From contig MNCI01030945.1 in NCBI GenBank assembly GCA_015680685.1, positions 324,379-351,120 of the forward strand: a stretch of DNA of 26,742 nt. The letters are read 5' to 3'. Under the pieces are notes generated by a model. It saw only the letters and a list, made by a program, of their open reading frames with translations. It did not search any database and was not told where the DNA came from. The number at the start of each line of letters is the position of its first letter. Position 1 is the stretch's first letter. This DNA is from Gnetum montanum (lineage: Eukaryota > Streptophyta > Gnetopsida > Gnetales > Gnetaceae). A program made the translations under genes and the position numbers. Positions 10,199 to 19,805 of this stretch are shown piece after piece.

Positions 10199-10262
10199 TG
10201 GTAAGATTCTTGATTTGGAAGCTCTAAGTTATAGGTTCAATTCTAGTGGGTAATGTTGAGTT
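10199..10262 (+). repeat. tRNA-like segment with A-box and B-box-like sequences (SINE-like)
   Basis: TGGTAAGATTCTTG (10199-10212) resembles an RNA polymerase III A box. GGTTCAATTCT (10234-10244) resembles a B box, about 35 bp downstream. The spacing fits a decayed tRNA-derived promoter as in SINEs. It lies about 65 bp after the LINE remnant's stop. No complete cloverleaf is evident. Confidence 0.35.
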
Positions 10263-11649
10263 ATCAAGTTCTAATTTTAATATGTCTTGGGGTATATATT
10301 GTGAAAAAAAGTTTCAAGTCTGAACACCCCACCAAAAGTGTCTAGTTTTAACACCTCATCCTTAATAATAAAGAATTTTTACAATTTTATATTTATTTTC
10401 AATTTACATTTGCTTAATATTGTTAGGAAAAATTTTAATTTTCTCAAAGAGCATGGGAAGTAATTGAACTTAATCCTTGAGTGTCATCACTCAAAAGCTT
10501 AATGCTCATCCTACTAAGGAAGAGTCTTGGGAAAGTTGAATCTAATTTTTTTCTAGTGGATCTTGGGTTTCTCTAATGAATTTGATTTCTCTTTAGTGAA
10601 TTTGATTTTTCTCTCTTCATATTTTATTTAACAAATTTATTTTTTCCAAAATTCCCGTCTAGGGAATTCTATATTACTTCCACATTATTCTACTTCTGTT
10701 ATCAATGTGAAAATTTATGTTGATTATCAAAAAACAAATTTACAAACTTGTAAGAAAAAAAATTGTAATACCTTCTTCTAGTGATGTTGATGCAACAAAA
10801 CTACTTGATATTGTTCTTCTGAATGATGTGTATGAGTTCTTAATTGCTGATCTTTCATCATAATATATGTTCGTTCAAAATTTGGATTATCTACCTCATA
10901 ATTAAAATTTTGTTTCCTAGTTAAAAATGATATTGTAAGAAAACATGACATCTAAGTTCTTCATGCTAGGTATTATTATTGTTTTGTTATCCTTGTTGAG
11001 CTAAACAATGTTTTGATGGTGTAGCATGGCCTAGGTATAGGGTATTTTAAACATAAACATGTAATGTTGATCATTTATAAGTAGGTTTTAGATTTTGATG
11101 TTCAATATAGAAAATACATGAAAGTTCTATGTTTTGTCAAGTTATGTAATCTTATGTTGAGTTTTTAGAAAGTTGAGCTGTAAATTTTTAGTCCTCTTAG
11201 TCCTATTAAGCATATGGAATCTATTTCTAAAAAGTTTGTTTTTGTAGAGATTTTTTTTCTTGTTAAAATCAATATTCTCAATCACAAAAAGGAATTGGTA
11301 TTACAATAGGTGGGAAGACATCAATTTAGCTAATTACATATCATAATCTTCTTAATTCTTCGAAATCTTGTCATCATGAAGGATATTAGTTTAATGTTTG
11401 TCATTTTGTGCTTAAGAAAAAAGAATATGAAGAAAATAAAAACTATGTTGAAGTTGAAGATAGAAAAAATAATATGAAATTGAAGGTATGAAAAATCAAG
11501 TTTATTCAATGATAAGAATGATCATATGGTAATAAAAAATCTAGAGACGACAATAGCTCCCATGTACATTTTTAATTGGTACTAGAAAAAGTATTGATCA
11601 ACCGAGACAAATAGCTCACAAGGAAAAATTTTCATTGTTTTCTAAAAAT
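10263..11649. other. AT-rich region without recognisable gene
   Basis: Very AT-rich. A short open plus-strand frame around 10766-10860 and another around 11300-11500 have some coding-like composition but contain stops and match nothing I recognise. Decayed retroelement sequence is likely but unproven. Confidence 0.4.
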
Positions 11650-11654
11650 GCTAG
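11650..11654. repeat. target-site duplication GCTAG (left copy)
   Basis: The 5-bp GCTAG immediately before the solo LTR is repeated exactly at 12509-12513 right after it. Confidence 0.9.
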
Positions 11655-12508
11655 TGATGAGTGGCGAGGTACCCCTACACTCAACCATAGGAATACGAGC
11701 GTGTACGCGCGATCTGGTCAAACTCCGTAGATGGACTAGTTGTGGCACCTAAACAGTTAGCCTTAGGTCGCAGTTCGCTGTCTTCCCACCTGGACTAGTT
11801 ATTAGCTTTGTCATGTATGGTTTAGTCCAGATGAGGTGTATGATGTGTTCCTAATTCTAACGCTACTCCTGAAGGTAGTGGAATGTAAAATTAACTAAGC
11901 TAAGCTAGGAGGAAACGGTAAGGAAATCTAATCTAGCCTAAGTGCGATGAGCATCCGCCCTTAATCATCCGTACACATCTTGAACTTCGTGCACAACTAC
12001 CACTGGGATCACCAAGCACAAATCCTAGGTACACTACTGGGTTACCAAGTGGTCACACTTAAATGCTCATGATTAAATCATACTCATTCCGCGTTACTAG
12101 GAGATAAGGGTGAAGAGAGATTAATTATCTAGGAAAGCAATTAAACACTCAACAGTAATTAAATCCTATTTAGCTTAGTCCACATGCTGCAAGGTTTATT
12201 AGAAAGTTTGTCTTTATTGCCGTACGTAAGTATGTGCTCAGGTACAATTCGCTCGAATAGAGATCCGTTCACTTTGAGACTCCTACTGCGGGCACATGGA
12301 AATTATTCTATCTCTGGGGTGATCAATCTGCCAGAGCTTCGTTACTTTATGCCTAGGATGAGAAATGAGGGGAGTGCCGCCTCTTATTTATAGATTTGGT
12401 GACGGACCGTGATATCGCGTACACGATATTGCAGGGAACGACGCGATATCGTGTATGCGATATCGCAGGGGATGCGATATCGCGGCTTGTGCATATCGCG
12501 TCTCATCA
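11655..12508 (-). mobile_element. solo LTR (854 bp), Athila-related subfamily with ATATCG-rich U3
   Basis: The ends are TGATGAG (11655-11661) and CTCATCA (12502-12508), flanked by perfect GCTAG duplications. No internal sequence is attached, so this is a solo LTR left by recombination between the two LTRs of a full element. The U5/R part is homologous to the other LTRs (GCGAGGTACCCCTACACTCA at the start; the region near 12270 matches 9290). The minus-strand TATA box CTATAAATAAG is at 12383-12393. The U3 (12394-12508) differs from the Athila LTRs at 8665 and 20752: it holds six GCGATATCGC-like palindromes instead of AGAGTAAC units. Confidence 0.93.
12411..12500. repeat. U3 array of GATATCG palindromes
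   Basis: Six copies of the core ATATCG/CGATAT occur at about 12411, 12424, 12443, 12457, 12474 and 12491, several as perfect GCGATATCGC palindromes. They sit just upstream of the LTR TATA box in the LTR's own orientation, as enhancer-like repeats would. Confidence 0.75.
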
Positions 12509-12513
12509 GCTAG
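12509..12513. repeat. target-site duplication GCTAG (right copy)
   Basis: Exact copy of 11650-11654 directly after the solo LTR. Confidence 0.9.
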
Positions 12514-12568
12514 TAACTCACAGATTAAAACTAGTGTCAACAAGAAGGTTGTAGTTGATGGTAAAGAN

Positions 12569-12990
12569 CAGCATTAAGTGTAGTTATTTAGTAACCCAGT
12601 AGTTTTATCACTTAATTTGCTCAATAGTGATACACTTGATAATCCTAGTGATGACTACATGAGTCCTAGGCATGTATGGTAAATCAGGAATGGATGTCCA
12701 TCACCTATGATAAAATAGATTCATTTACTGTTTGCTTAGACTTAAAAACCATTACTATTTCATCATTTTTACTAGGAGTAGGATGGCCAACATAACATCA
12801 GTGATCATATACCACACAGTGAGTTAAACCATACACCTTGATTTTAGTAGCTCATGTGGGAAGACAATGACCCCAAACTTTAACCAATTACTAGCATAAT
12901 CATATTTCCTTGTCAATGGATTATGATTTGGTCATGTGTGAACACCCATGATGTGTAAGGTTGGGTGTTAGATTACTCCACCACTTATCA
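12569..12990 (+). repeat. partial LTR (U5 side), plus orientation, decayed
   Basis: Blocks in the same order as the right-hand LTR 21220-21534 are visible: AGTAACCCAGTAG, a GTATGGTAAAT segment, GGGAAGACAATGA, TGTGTGAACACCCATGAT, GGTTGGGTGTTAGATTACTC and the end CTTATCA (CTCATCA with one transition). The fragment starts next to a single N at 12568, so its upstream part may be hidden in a collapsed gap. Confidence 0.65.
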
Positions 12991-13039
12991 AAAAGTTGGG
13001 GCTTAATACAAATATTTATATCAAATCAATATTCACAAA

Positions 13040-13393
13040 AAAATGGTGGCACATCTTTTAGAAGATCTTCACCTCATCGCTTGTTATTGATCTTATGTCA
13101 AGAATCTTNACTATTCATACTTGTGTCTAGGTATAAGATGCTCGAATAAGGATTTTGTACAATCACTTAACACCACAGTACGAGCACACACTACTAAGTA
13201 CTTAGAATTAAAATCGCTAAAACAAACTAAAAGAGTTTCGGTATGGGTTGACAAAATTGTATGTTGAACTGTGCACCTAAGTGTTGCATTTATAGGCAGG
13301 CACGTGTGACATGATATTGGATATCTAATGTTGTAGCACGGGCTCTAATATCGAATGCTCGATATCATAGCCAACAAAAAATTTACTTTATTA
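13040..13393 (-). repeat. partial 3' LTR of a third, minus-strand element
   Basis: The block order is that of the reverse-complement LTR: GATGCTCGAATAAGGAT (like 9271), AAACTAAAAGAGTTTCGGTA (like 9338), then a TATA box (TATAAATG on the minus strand, 13287-13294). A short U3 carrying ATATCGAATGCTCGATATC follows, and the LTR start is decayed to TAATAAAG (13386-13393). The U3 resembles that of the solo LTR at 11655. The sequence after it (13394-13490) matches the sub-terminal region of the left element, which confirms the orientation. The outer U5 end is missing and one N (13109) lies inside. Confidence 0.7.
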
Positions 13394-13827
13394 GATGCCC
13401 ATGACTGATTGAAAACTCATCCTTAAGTTAAAACAAAATGAGGATAGAGTTCCTTATAAAATTGGGAGGTAGATTTACATGACACTTATTTACAAGACTC
13501 TGTATGTTGCAATGGTGTTTTACAAAAATTGATACAAGACGTAACATGACAACATTTGACAAATAAAATTTGGTGAAGCTTGATGTAGCCTTATGTAGTG
13601 CCAATGGCAGTGGCTCTTTCATCAATTGCTTCCCTTTGTCATCAAGCTTATGAAATTTATATCTATTTAGGAGTGCTTGAAGCTATTTTTTCTTTGTTCT
13701 TAGATCATGTACCATCCATGCTTATTGTGAAATGTGTGATGGAGTGGGTACATCCCATGGGCATAATGATTATAGGTACATCCCATGGACATGATGGCTG
13801 TAGGAACATTTGATTGGCCTTGATGTA
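13394..13827 (-). other. 3' untranslated part of the third element
   Basis: Starts with a decayed polypurine tract (ATGGGCATC on the minus strand) and the shared GGATGAGTTTTCA sub-terminal sequence. Beyond the TAG at the end of the coiled-coil frame the same frame stays open for about 35 codons toward 13720. No other feature is seen. Confidence 0.5.
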
Positions 13828-13993
13828 CTAGGTTGCAAACTGCCTCTTCTCTAATTCAAATGCTCTAGTCCTTTCTCTTAATTCATGGTAATCTAACAAT
13901 CTCCTAGCCAAGTTCGCTACTACATCTTTTTTCCATTGGTAGCTAGCCTTTACTACTTCTAATTCAGAGTTTGCCACTTGAAGTTTCTGTAAA

Positions 13994-13998
13994 GTATC
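13994..13998. repeat. target-site duplication GTATC (left copy)
   Basis: GTATC here is repeated at 15096-15100, flanking the inserted LTR. Two further flanking bases also match, making AGTATCT on both sides. Confidence 0.75.
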
Positions 13999-14113
13999 TA
14001 TTGATGTCAACACTCCCATGCTCGCATGGGACCATGATTATCAATGTTTCTATTTCTCTCCCCTAATAACCATAATAAAAATCATGCAAGTAGTGGGAAT
14101 TTAAATTATTAGG

Positions 14114-14349
14114 TGACAATTATTAATGATGACGGTTACAATTATTAATAATGGCGGTTACAATTATTAATAATGGTGGTTACAATTATTAATGGTGGCA
14201 GAACCAATTTTTAATGATGGCGGTTACAATTATTAATAATGGCAGTTACAATTATTAATGGTGGCAATTACAATTATTAATGATGGCAGAACCAATTATT
14301 AATGACGGTGGTTACAATTATTAATAATGGCGGTTATGGTCATTAATGG
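14114..14349 (+). repeat. tandem array of 20-24-bp units in the solo LTR U3
   Basis: About ten units of the form TTACAATTATTAATAATGGCGG, with variants ending GGCAGAACC. The conserved core is AATTATTAAT. The array stops about 80 bp upstream of the TATA box. Confidence 0.85.
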
Positions 14350-14427
14350 CAGACGTTTCAGAGGTTATGGACATAGTGGGCACTTAAATTAGAGAACATA
14401 GCCATTATTATGGAGGGTCGCAATAAC

Positions 14428-14436
14428 TATAAAATA
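14428..14436 (+). promoter_or_regulatory. LTR TATA box
   Basis: TATAAAATA lies downstream of the U3 array in the 13999-15095 LTR. Confidence 0.5.
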
Positions 14437-15095
14437 GAGTCTAGAGGGGTGCTCTAGGGATCATCGAGAGGGGAGGTCCCAAAATAGGCTCTGACTTTTA
14501 GTCTGAAGGGGAAGCTTCCTCTCCAGTAAGTAATTGTTTCCTTCTTTTCTTTACAGGCTTCTAGTTGAACTTTGTGGAGGATCCAAGGCAGGGGCCAGTG
14601 GCTCAAAATCGGATCCTTGTGGGTCTTCTCGGCAATGGTAGGAGCTTATCACGGTGGTGCAGATGTGGGTGGACGATCTTCCTCTCTACGACGGTGCACA
14701 AAGGTGGCAAACTATGGTAGGCTTTGAGAACTGCAGTTGCTACCCTATGTGGATTATAGTGGGTAGCCTCTCTCTCTTTTTCTCTCTCTCTCCCTCTCTC
14801 GTGGCGATTGCAGCCTTCCTGCCCAGCAGTGGATACCATCGGCAGTCACAGACTAGCAACGTCAGCGGGACCAGGGAAAATTCAGTTCTTTTAATTACTT
14901 ATTGTATTGAAGATAATTATTTAATTTAAATTCCAGATTTCTTTCTAGCTTATTATTTGCAAAAGGCCATGTAGCCCTCTCTTGTTGAGACTATTCCCAG
15001 GTTTCCGTACCCATACGGGAGGCGCCCTAGGCAATAGTCTCCTAAAACGAGTTTTCTTTCCCGGTGTTGGTGTGACCAAAATTTATGCATCAACA

Positions 15096-15100
15096 GTATC
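15096..15100. repeat. target-site duplication GTATC (right copy)
   Basis: Partner of 13994-13998. Confidence 0.75.
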
Positions 15101-18100
15101 TTTATGATCTACAAACTCTTTCTCATACAAGGCATATGTGGCTACTACTTGCTATTTTAGTTCATTTTTGGGCCTACCTACCATTAACATGGCCAAGTTA
15201 GCATAAAAAATGTTAGCTAACCCCATGTACTCTTTCAGATCCTCTATCTGCAGGTCTTTATTCTTGACTTCCACTTGGTGGAAATGGGCATAATTTTCCA
15301 AGATAGGTTGCCAGTTAGGATTTTGTGCTAAAATGAAATTGAACTAGCTTTAGCCATTTGAATCTCCTTTTCATTGATCTACTTGTACATCTCCACCTGA
15401 TCACAGAAGTGTTCTTTGAGCCTTTCATGTTTTTTGGCCTCATTTTGCCACATGCTTATTTCAATAACTGATTTATGGTAGATGACATGTACCTCCTTCA
15501 TTAAGAGGGTTCTATTTTCTCATGTGAGGCAGCTCATGTCTTGGTTGACCCTCATCAGTTGTTCTCTTAATTGATGGATTCTTTCCTCTAGGATATTCTT
15601 CTATTTTTCCATAGTGGTTAATTGCATATTATCTACAATGAACTATTTATTCTCTTCTTGGGCTACGTAAGTGCCTTAGCATGTGCATATGTTTGGGCTT
15701 CTGCTACTAAGGCATTCTCCTTCTTGTTCTCCATCTATTTTTTATACTCAATTAGGCGGTTGATTTGCTCTGTTCTAAACTACTCCAGCTAGTTAGGCAT
15801 AATGATTGTGTGGGATCTCTGTGTCCAACCCTTAGGGTTGCAAGCTCTTTTTGTAATTTTAGAATTTCAGCTTTGGCATGCTCCACCTTGGTCTCTACCA
15901 TGACTAGTTTACCTTTGGTAGCAATCAATTTTGACTACACTACAATGACATCACTTAGGATGTCAAAAAGTGTTGTCATTACTTGCCCAATTTTTAGTAG
16001 TTGATTAAGAACATCTTCATGGTTAGCATAAGTCATTGAGGTTCTCACTAACATTTTAGCATCTCTAGCTATAGTTAGGTTTGTCGGTGGCATAACAGGT
16101 ACATTGAAAAACTATTTGATGTGATCAGTGATCACCTTTGCCACTCCCATTGCATTCTGGTGTTGCATTACCACAACTATGGCTCCTTCTCTAGTCTCTA
16201 GTACCACTTGGAATGATACAGTGTTCCCAAAGATTTGTTGTGACCATTGGTTCCCTCCTCCTAATTGCAATGAGATCTTTCCACTCCTAGGATTTGCTTA
16301 AATTGTGGACTAAATGGCACACTATCGATAACTTTATAAAGATTGGCCTCCTCCCTTATTCCCCAACTAATGGTCTCTACCATCTATTGTAGATGACTCA
16401 TTGATGGCTTGTACTCTTGCAGTCACAGTGGTGAAACTTGACGTTACTACTATTGCTACTCTTATTGTTGTTGTTGGCCACTAGGTCCCACTTATCATTG
16501 TTGTTCAATGGTTTGCGTGGTTTCCCTAGTGCTGGTTTGTTCCTCACCCTGGTCTTTCCTAGGCAATGTTGGCTTAAGTAGTTCAACATATGAGGCATTT
16601 CTAGCCTTCTTGGGAACATCATTGTTGTACCTCAAGATCCTTGCACATTTGCATAGCTTCTTGATATGTTAAGGAAATGGGAATGTTGGCTTCCCTACCT
16701 TCCTTTCTTTGAACTACCTTTGGATCTTCATGAAGTAGTGTTGTGGGAGATTGACACTATATTTTTCCACCAAGATCACACTTCCTTTGGTTGCATAGGT
16801 GGATAATCTGTTTAATCCTTTTGTTGGGAATAAGTGATATGTGCCAATTTTTGAAATAAATCCTTTCCTCTAGAGTTAACTTAGTGTATCCCTTATCTTC
16901 TTTTCCATATGCCTGTTTTAGCCATAGTTTCTTAGTTTTGGCATCTGATCTAGTGGACAAATGTGTTACTTTTATCCCTTCGTTGGGTATGTTTAGAGCT
17001 TCAGCTATCACCTTGACTAAGTATGAAACAAAGACTCCTTTGATATTGACCATAGTGTCTTTTTACTTATTATGCCAGAATTGATAAGTGTTCCCTAGAT
17101 ACCATTCACCACTGTTTAAAAGTGCGGGCCATAGTGGTGACGCTTGGAATTGCGTCCTTACCACTTTCGGAACAAATTCTATGAATAAGCCAAAGTTCAT
17201 TTCCACAAATACTGTGGTAAGGATTGACTTTTCTTGAATAGCTTGAAGACTTTCTTGTGACAACGTGAGCCATTTTCCTTATACTTGTGGTTCCTTTTCC
17301 TCTAGTTTGACCAACTATTCAGTAGTAGGAGTTTCCTAATGAATGTTGAAGGATTAGGCTTCCTGCTCCACATGTTCTAGTTCTTGTTCTCTTGTTTGGC
17401 CTATAACTTTACCTCTTGGTTTTTTACTTGCAAGTTGTGAGGATCCACCATGTGCTCCTCTCCTTGGGACCATCTATAATCAATCAAGGATTTGGACTTA
17501 CTAAGGGTTTTTGCACAAATTCTTATAGTTCTAAACCTTACTCGTACCCTTAGTTACATTAGGTTCTTAGTCTATTATGATTGTAGAGTTAGGAAACTTT
17601 CAAAAGTAACCCCCTTAACGCATTTGTATGGCCTAAGATAATTGGTATGGTTCATGAGGAGTCTTATTTAATTTGTTTTGATCTTAATATGAGTGATTTT
17701 CTTTAAAAATTCTTGTTTTTTTCCTTTAAACTTACCCTTGTAATACCTTCTAGGTGTTAGCAATTTTGAAACAAGTGACTTAGATTTTCTTTACTAGCAT
17801 CCTTCCATGACTAAGATGAGCACTCTTAGATGAAATAGATTCAAAAATCATGAAAATTAGAGTAATAATGTGCAAGTTATGACTTAGGAAAGCTAGAAGG
17901 TCAAATCTCAAATCATAAAAGAAAAATGGAAAAATTGTCTTTGGGTGTAAAATGAAAAATAAAAAATTCAACTAAGTGTTAACCTATATATAAATGTTGT
18001 TTGATTTAATATCAGGGTAGCTTCAATATATCGGAGGCCAAAAATTCACACTTTTCTTGAAGTTCTAAGGATGGAAAATGAATCCTTTTGATTGTCTATA

Positions 18101-18635
18101 AGGTTTAAAGCGTATTTAGAGGGGGGGTGAGTGATGATGCATATTTCTTCAAAAATTGGCACGAATAGTATATAAAGAAGGAATCTTGAGTTATATGAAT
18201 TGTTGATGAGATGAATGAGATGGGTAATGAATTCTTTGGTATTGAATGGAGTTATATGATGTAAAGGGAAGTTCTAATTAATATTTATTGGCATTGGAAT
18301 GTTGAAGATGATGTGGAATCACTTAGCAGGTATAAGATACAACATTTATACAAGTGGATCCTCCCCAAAGTAGGCTCCAGCCTTTTATGCCCTGGTATAA
18401 CCATGCATAAAAGTGTCCTTAGTGTAACAAACCACTTCTCCTTGAGTTTTTGCCTTAACGATTATAATATTATTTCTATGTATTTATGTGCATGCTTTGT
18501 TTGGATTGTGGTGGAAATTGTTGATTAGAATAGTAATAAATTTGTTGATCAAATTTTTATATGTATTATGATTAAATGTTTAAGTACTTTATGCATAGGA
18601 AATATGCTTTAAAATACATGCTAGTAATGTTTTAA

Positions 18636-18657
18636 AATAATAATAATAATAATAAAT
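18636..18657. repeat. (AAT)n microsatellite
   Basis: About seven uninterrupted AAT/TAA units. Confidence 0.9.
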
Positions 18658-18794
18658 ATATGGGAAAACAAAATATTTTCTATTCTATTTCAACAAAGGT
18701 GTTGAAAAATAAAATAAAAATAGAGGAAAATACTCTAAGGTATGCCTCAGGAGCTAAAACAATTATGTTAAGATGCAAGAGAATGTTCATTACT

Positions 18795-18847
18795 GAGGAA
18801 CTTGACCTATGAATCAAGTTGGAGGAACTTGACCCATGAATCAGGGA
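18795..18847. repeat. 27-bp tandem duplication
   Basis: GAGGAACTTGACCTATGAAT at 18795 recurs at 18822 with one C/T difference within the shared GAGGAACTTGACCYATGAAT. Confidence 0.85.
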
Positions 18848-19533
18848 TATTGTATGCAAATACCGTAGCTTTATATTATATTATATTTTTTTTAATCTAA
18901 AAGTGATGCATTGTTCTTTTTAGTTTAAAATAGTAAAGTATAAGTACCCTCTCCATGGCTATAGAAATATCACATGATGACCTTTCAAGGCTTGTACGAT
19001 GATGAGAAAATTCACATCACTGATGATCTAAAAAAAAAGTGCTTTATTTGATTATGTATCCTAAACTACCCTTATCATGAATTATTTTGAAAACTCTTTC
19101 CTTGCATTTTATGACAATTCTGAATGATAAAGAGATAAATATTATGTTGGAATGTTTTGTAATTATCAAGAGGAATTGAACCTGAGATTTAGTAAAATCT
19201 AAATTCTGAAATAGGAAAAATTGTTGATTTAGANATAGCAAGGAGAAAGAATATAAGTGCTACATAGTAATCCAATATTCTGATAATTCCTGTAAGATAT
19301 CCAAGCAAGGAGGTAAAATGATCCATCTCTGTTATGTTTGATAATGGCCACCAAGGGTTGATTTTCTCAACCTTCTTTCTTCTTGCTTGCCTCACCACCT
19401 TCACAATGCTTGTATAAAATTATTAAGATTGTTGTTGTAAGCTTAGATTGTTGAAACCTTTATTGCTTTGTTGGGATCTCTCCACTCGTCCTTTGCACTC
19501 TCACACCTAAATGACTTGGATGAGAGTTGTTTC

Positions 19534-19805
19534 TGTAACGATTCAGAAACCCCTATAATGATTTGGGGTATTTTTGGCAAAAGATTACCAATAGGGACCA
19601 AGGATCACTGATACGAGGATTCGTACCATTGGCAGAAAGTGAGAGTATCCGTAGGCCCATGGGTAATTGTAAATGTTTTAAAATTGTTAAATTCTTAGGT
19701 TTTGGTTGGAATTTGGTTAATGAACCTTCCCCCTTTGAATGCATGGGAACATTACACAATATGAGATTTGACTCCCATAGACTCTCACCCATCGCTAGTA
19801 ACTGA
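19534..19805 (+). repeat. possible decayed LTR start
   Basis: TGTAACGATTCAGAAACCCC followed by a T/G-rich GGTATTTTTGGCAAAAG stretch resembles the 5' end of some plant gypsy LTRs. No partner LTR, PBS or PPT is visible. Overlapping 80-codon frames on both strands here are unlikely to be genes. Confidence 0.22.

Larger units (their letters stand above)
13999..15095 (+). mobile_element. solo LTR (about 1.1 kb) of an unrelated LTR retrotransposon, inserted in the coiled-coil ORF
   Basis: The end is CATCAACA (15088-15095) and the start is TATTGATG, which is the complement TGTTGATG with one G-to-A change. Both sides carry GTATC. Removing the insert and one GTATC restores a continuous reading frame in the interrupted minus-strand ORF, which fixes the boundaries. 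The plus-strand TATA box TATAAAATA (14428-14436) is preceded by a tandem array (14114-14349), as in a U3. CT-rich and conserved-looking R/U5 sequence follows. No internal retroelement sequence is present. The family (copia or gypsy) cannot be told from the LTR alone. Confidence 0.8.
13828..17473 (-). pseudogene. long broken ORF with coiled-coil C-terminal part, third element
   Basis: One minus-strand frame can be followed from ATG at 17471-17473 to about 13828, interrupted by many stops and by the inserted LTR at 13999-15095. The N-terminal third has a conserved-looking domain: SPLWPALLNSGEWYLGNTYQ (17063-17263), then FVSYLVKVIAEALNIPNEGI and LEERIYFKNWHISLIPNKRI (16757-17053). A low-complexity Asn/Ser/His region follows near 16400-16620. 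The remainder is rich in Leu, Lys, Glu and Gln with heptad-like spacing (for example KLQVANSELEVVKASYQWKK near 13930). Its position between a missing pol and the 3' LTR is that of the extra or env-like ORF of some Athila relatives. I see no signal peptide, membrane anchor or known family, so function is unknown. Confidence 0.55.

Noticed and set aside
14526-14556. GTAAGT...TTTACAG, a perfect-looking donor and acceptor pair
   Set aside because: They are only 31 bp apart, too short for a plant intron, and lie in LTR leader sequence with no coding frame around them.
14654-14929. 91-codon plus-strand frame with a Leu/Ser-rich stretch
   Set aside because: It lies inside the R/U5 part of the solo LTR and the hydrophobic part is a CT-rich microsatellite.
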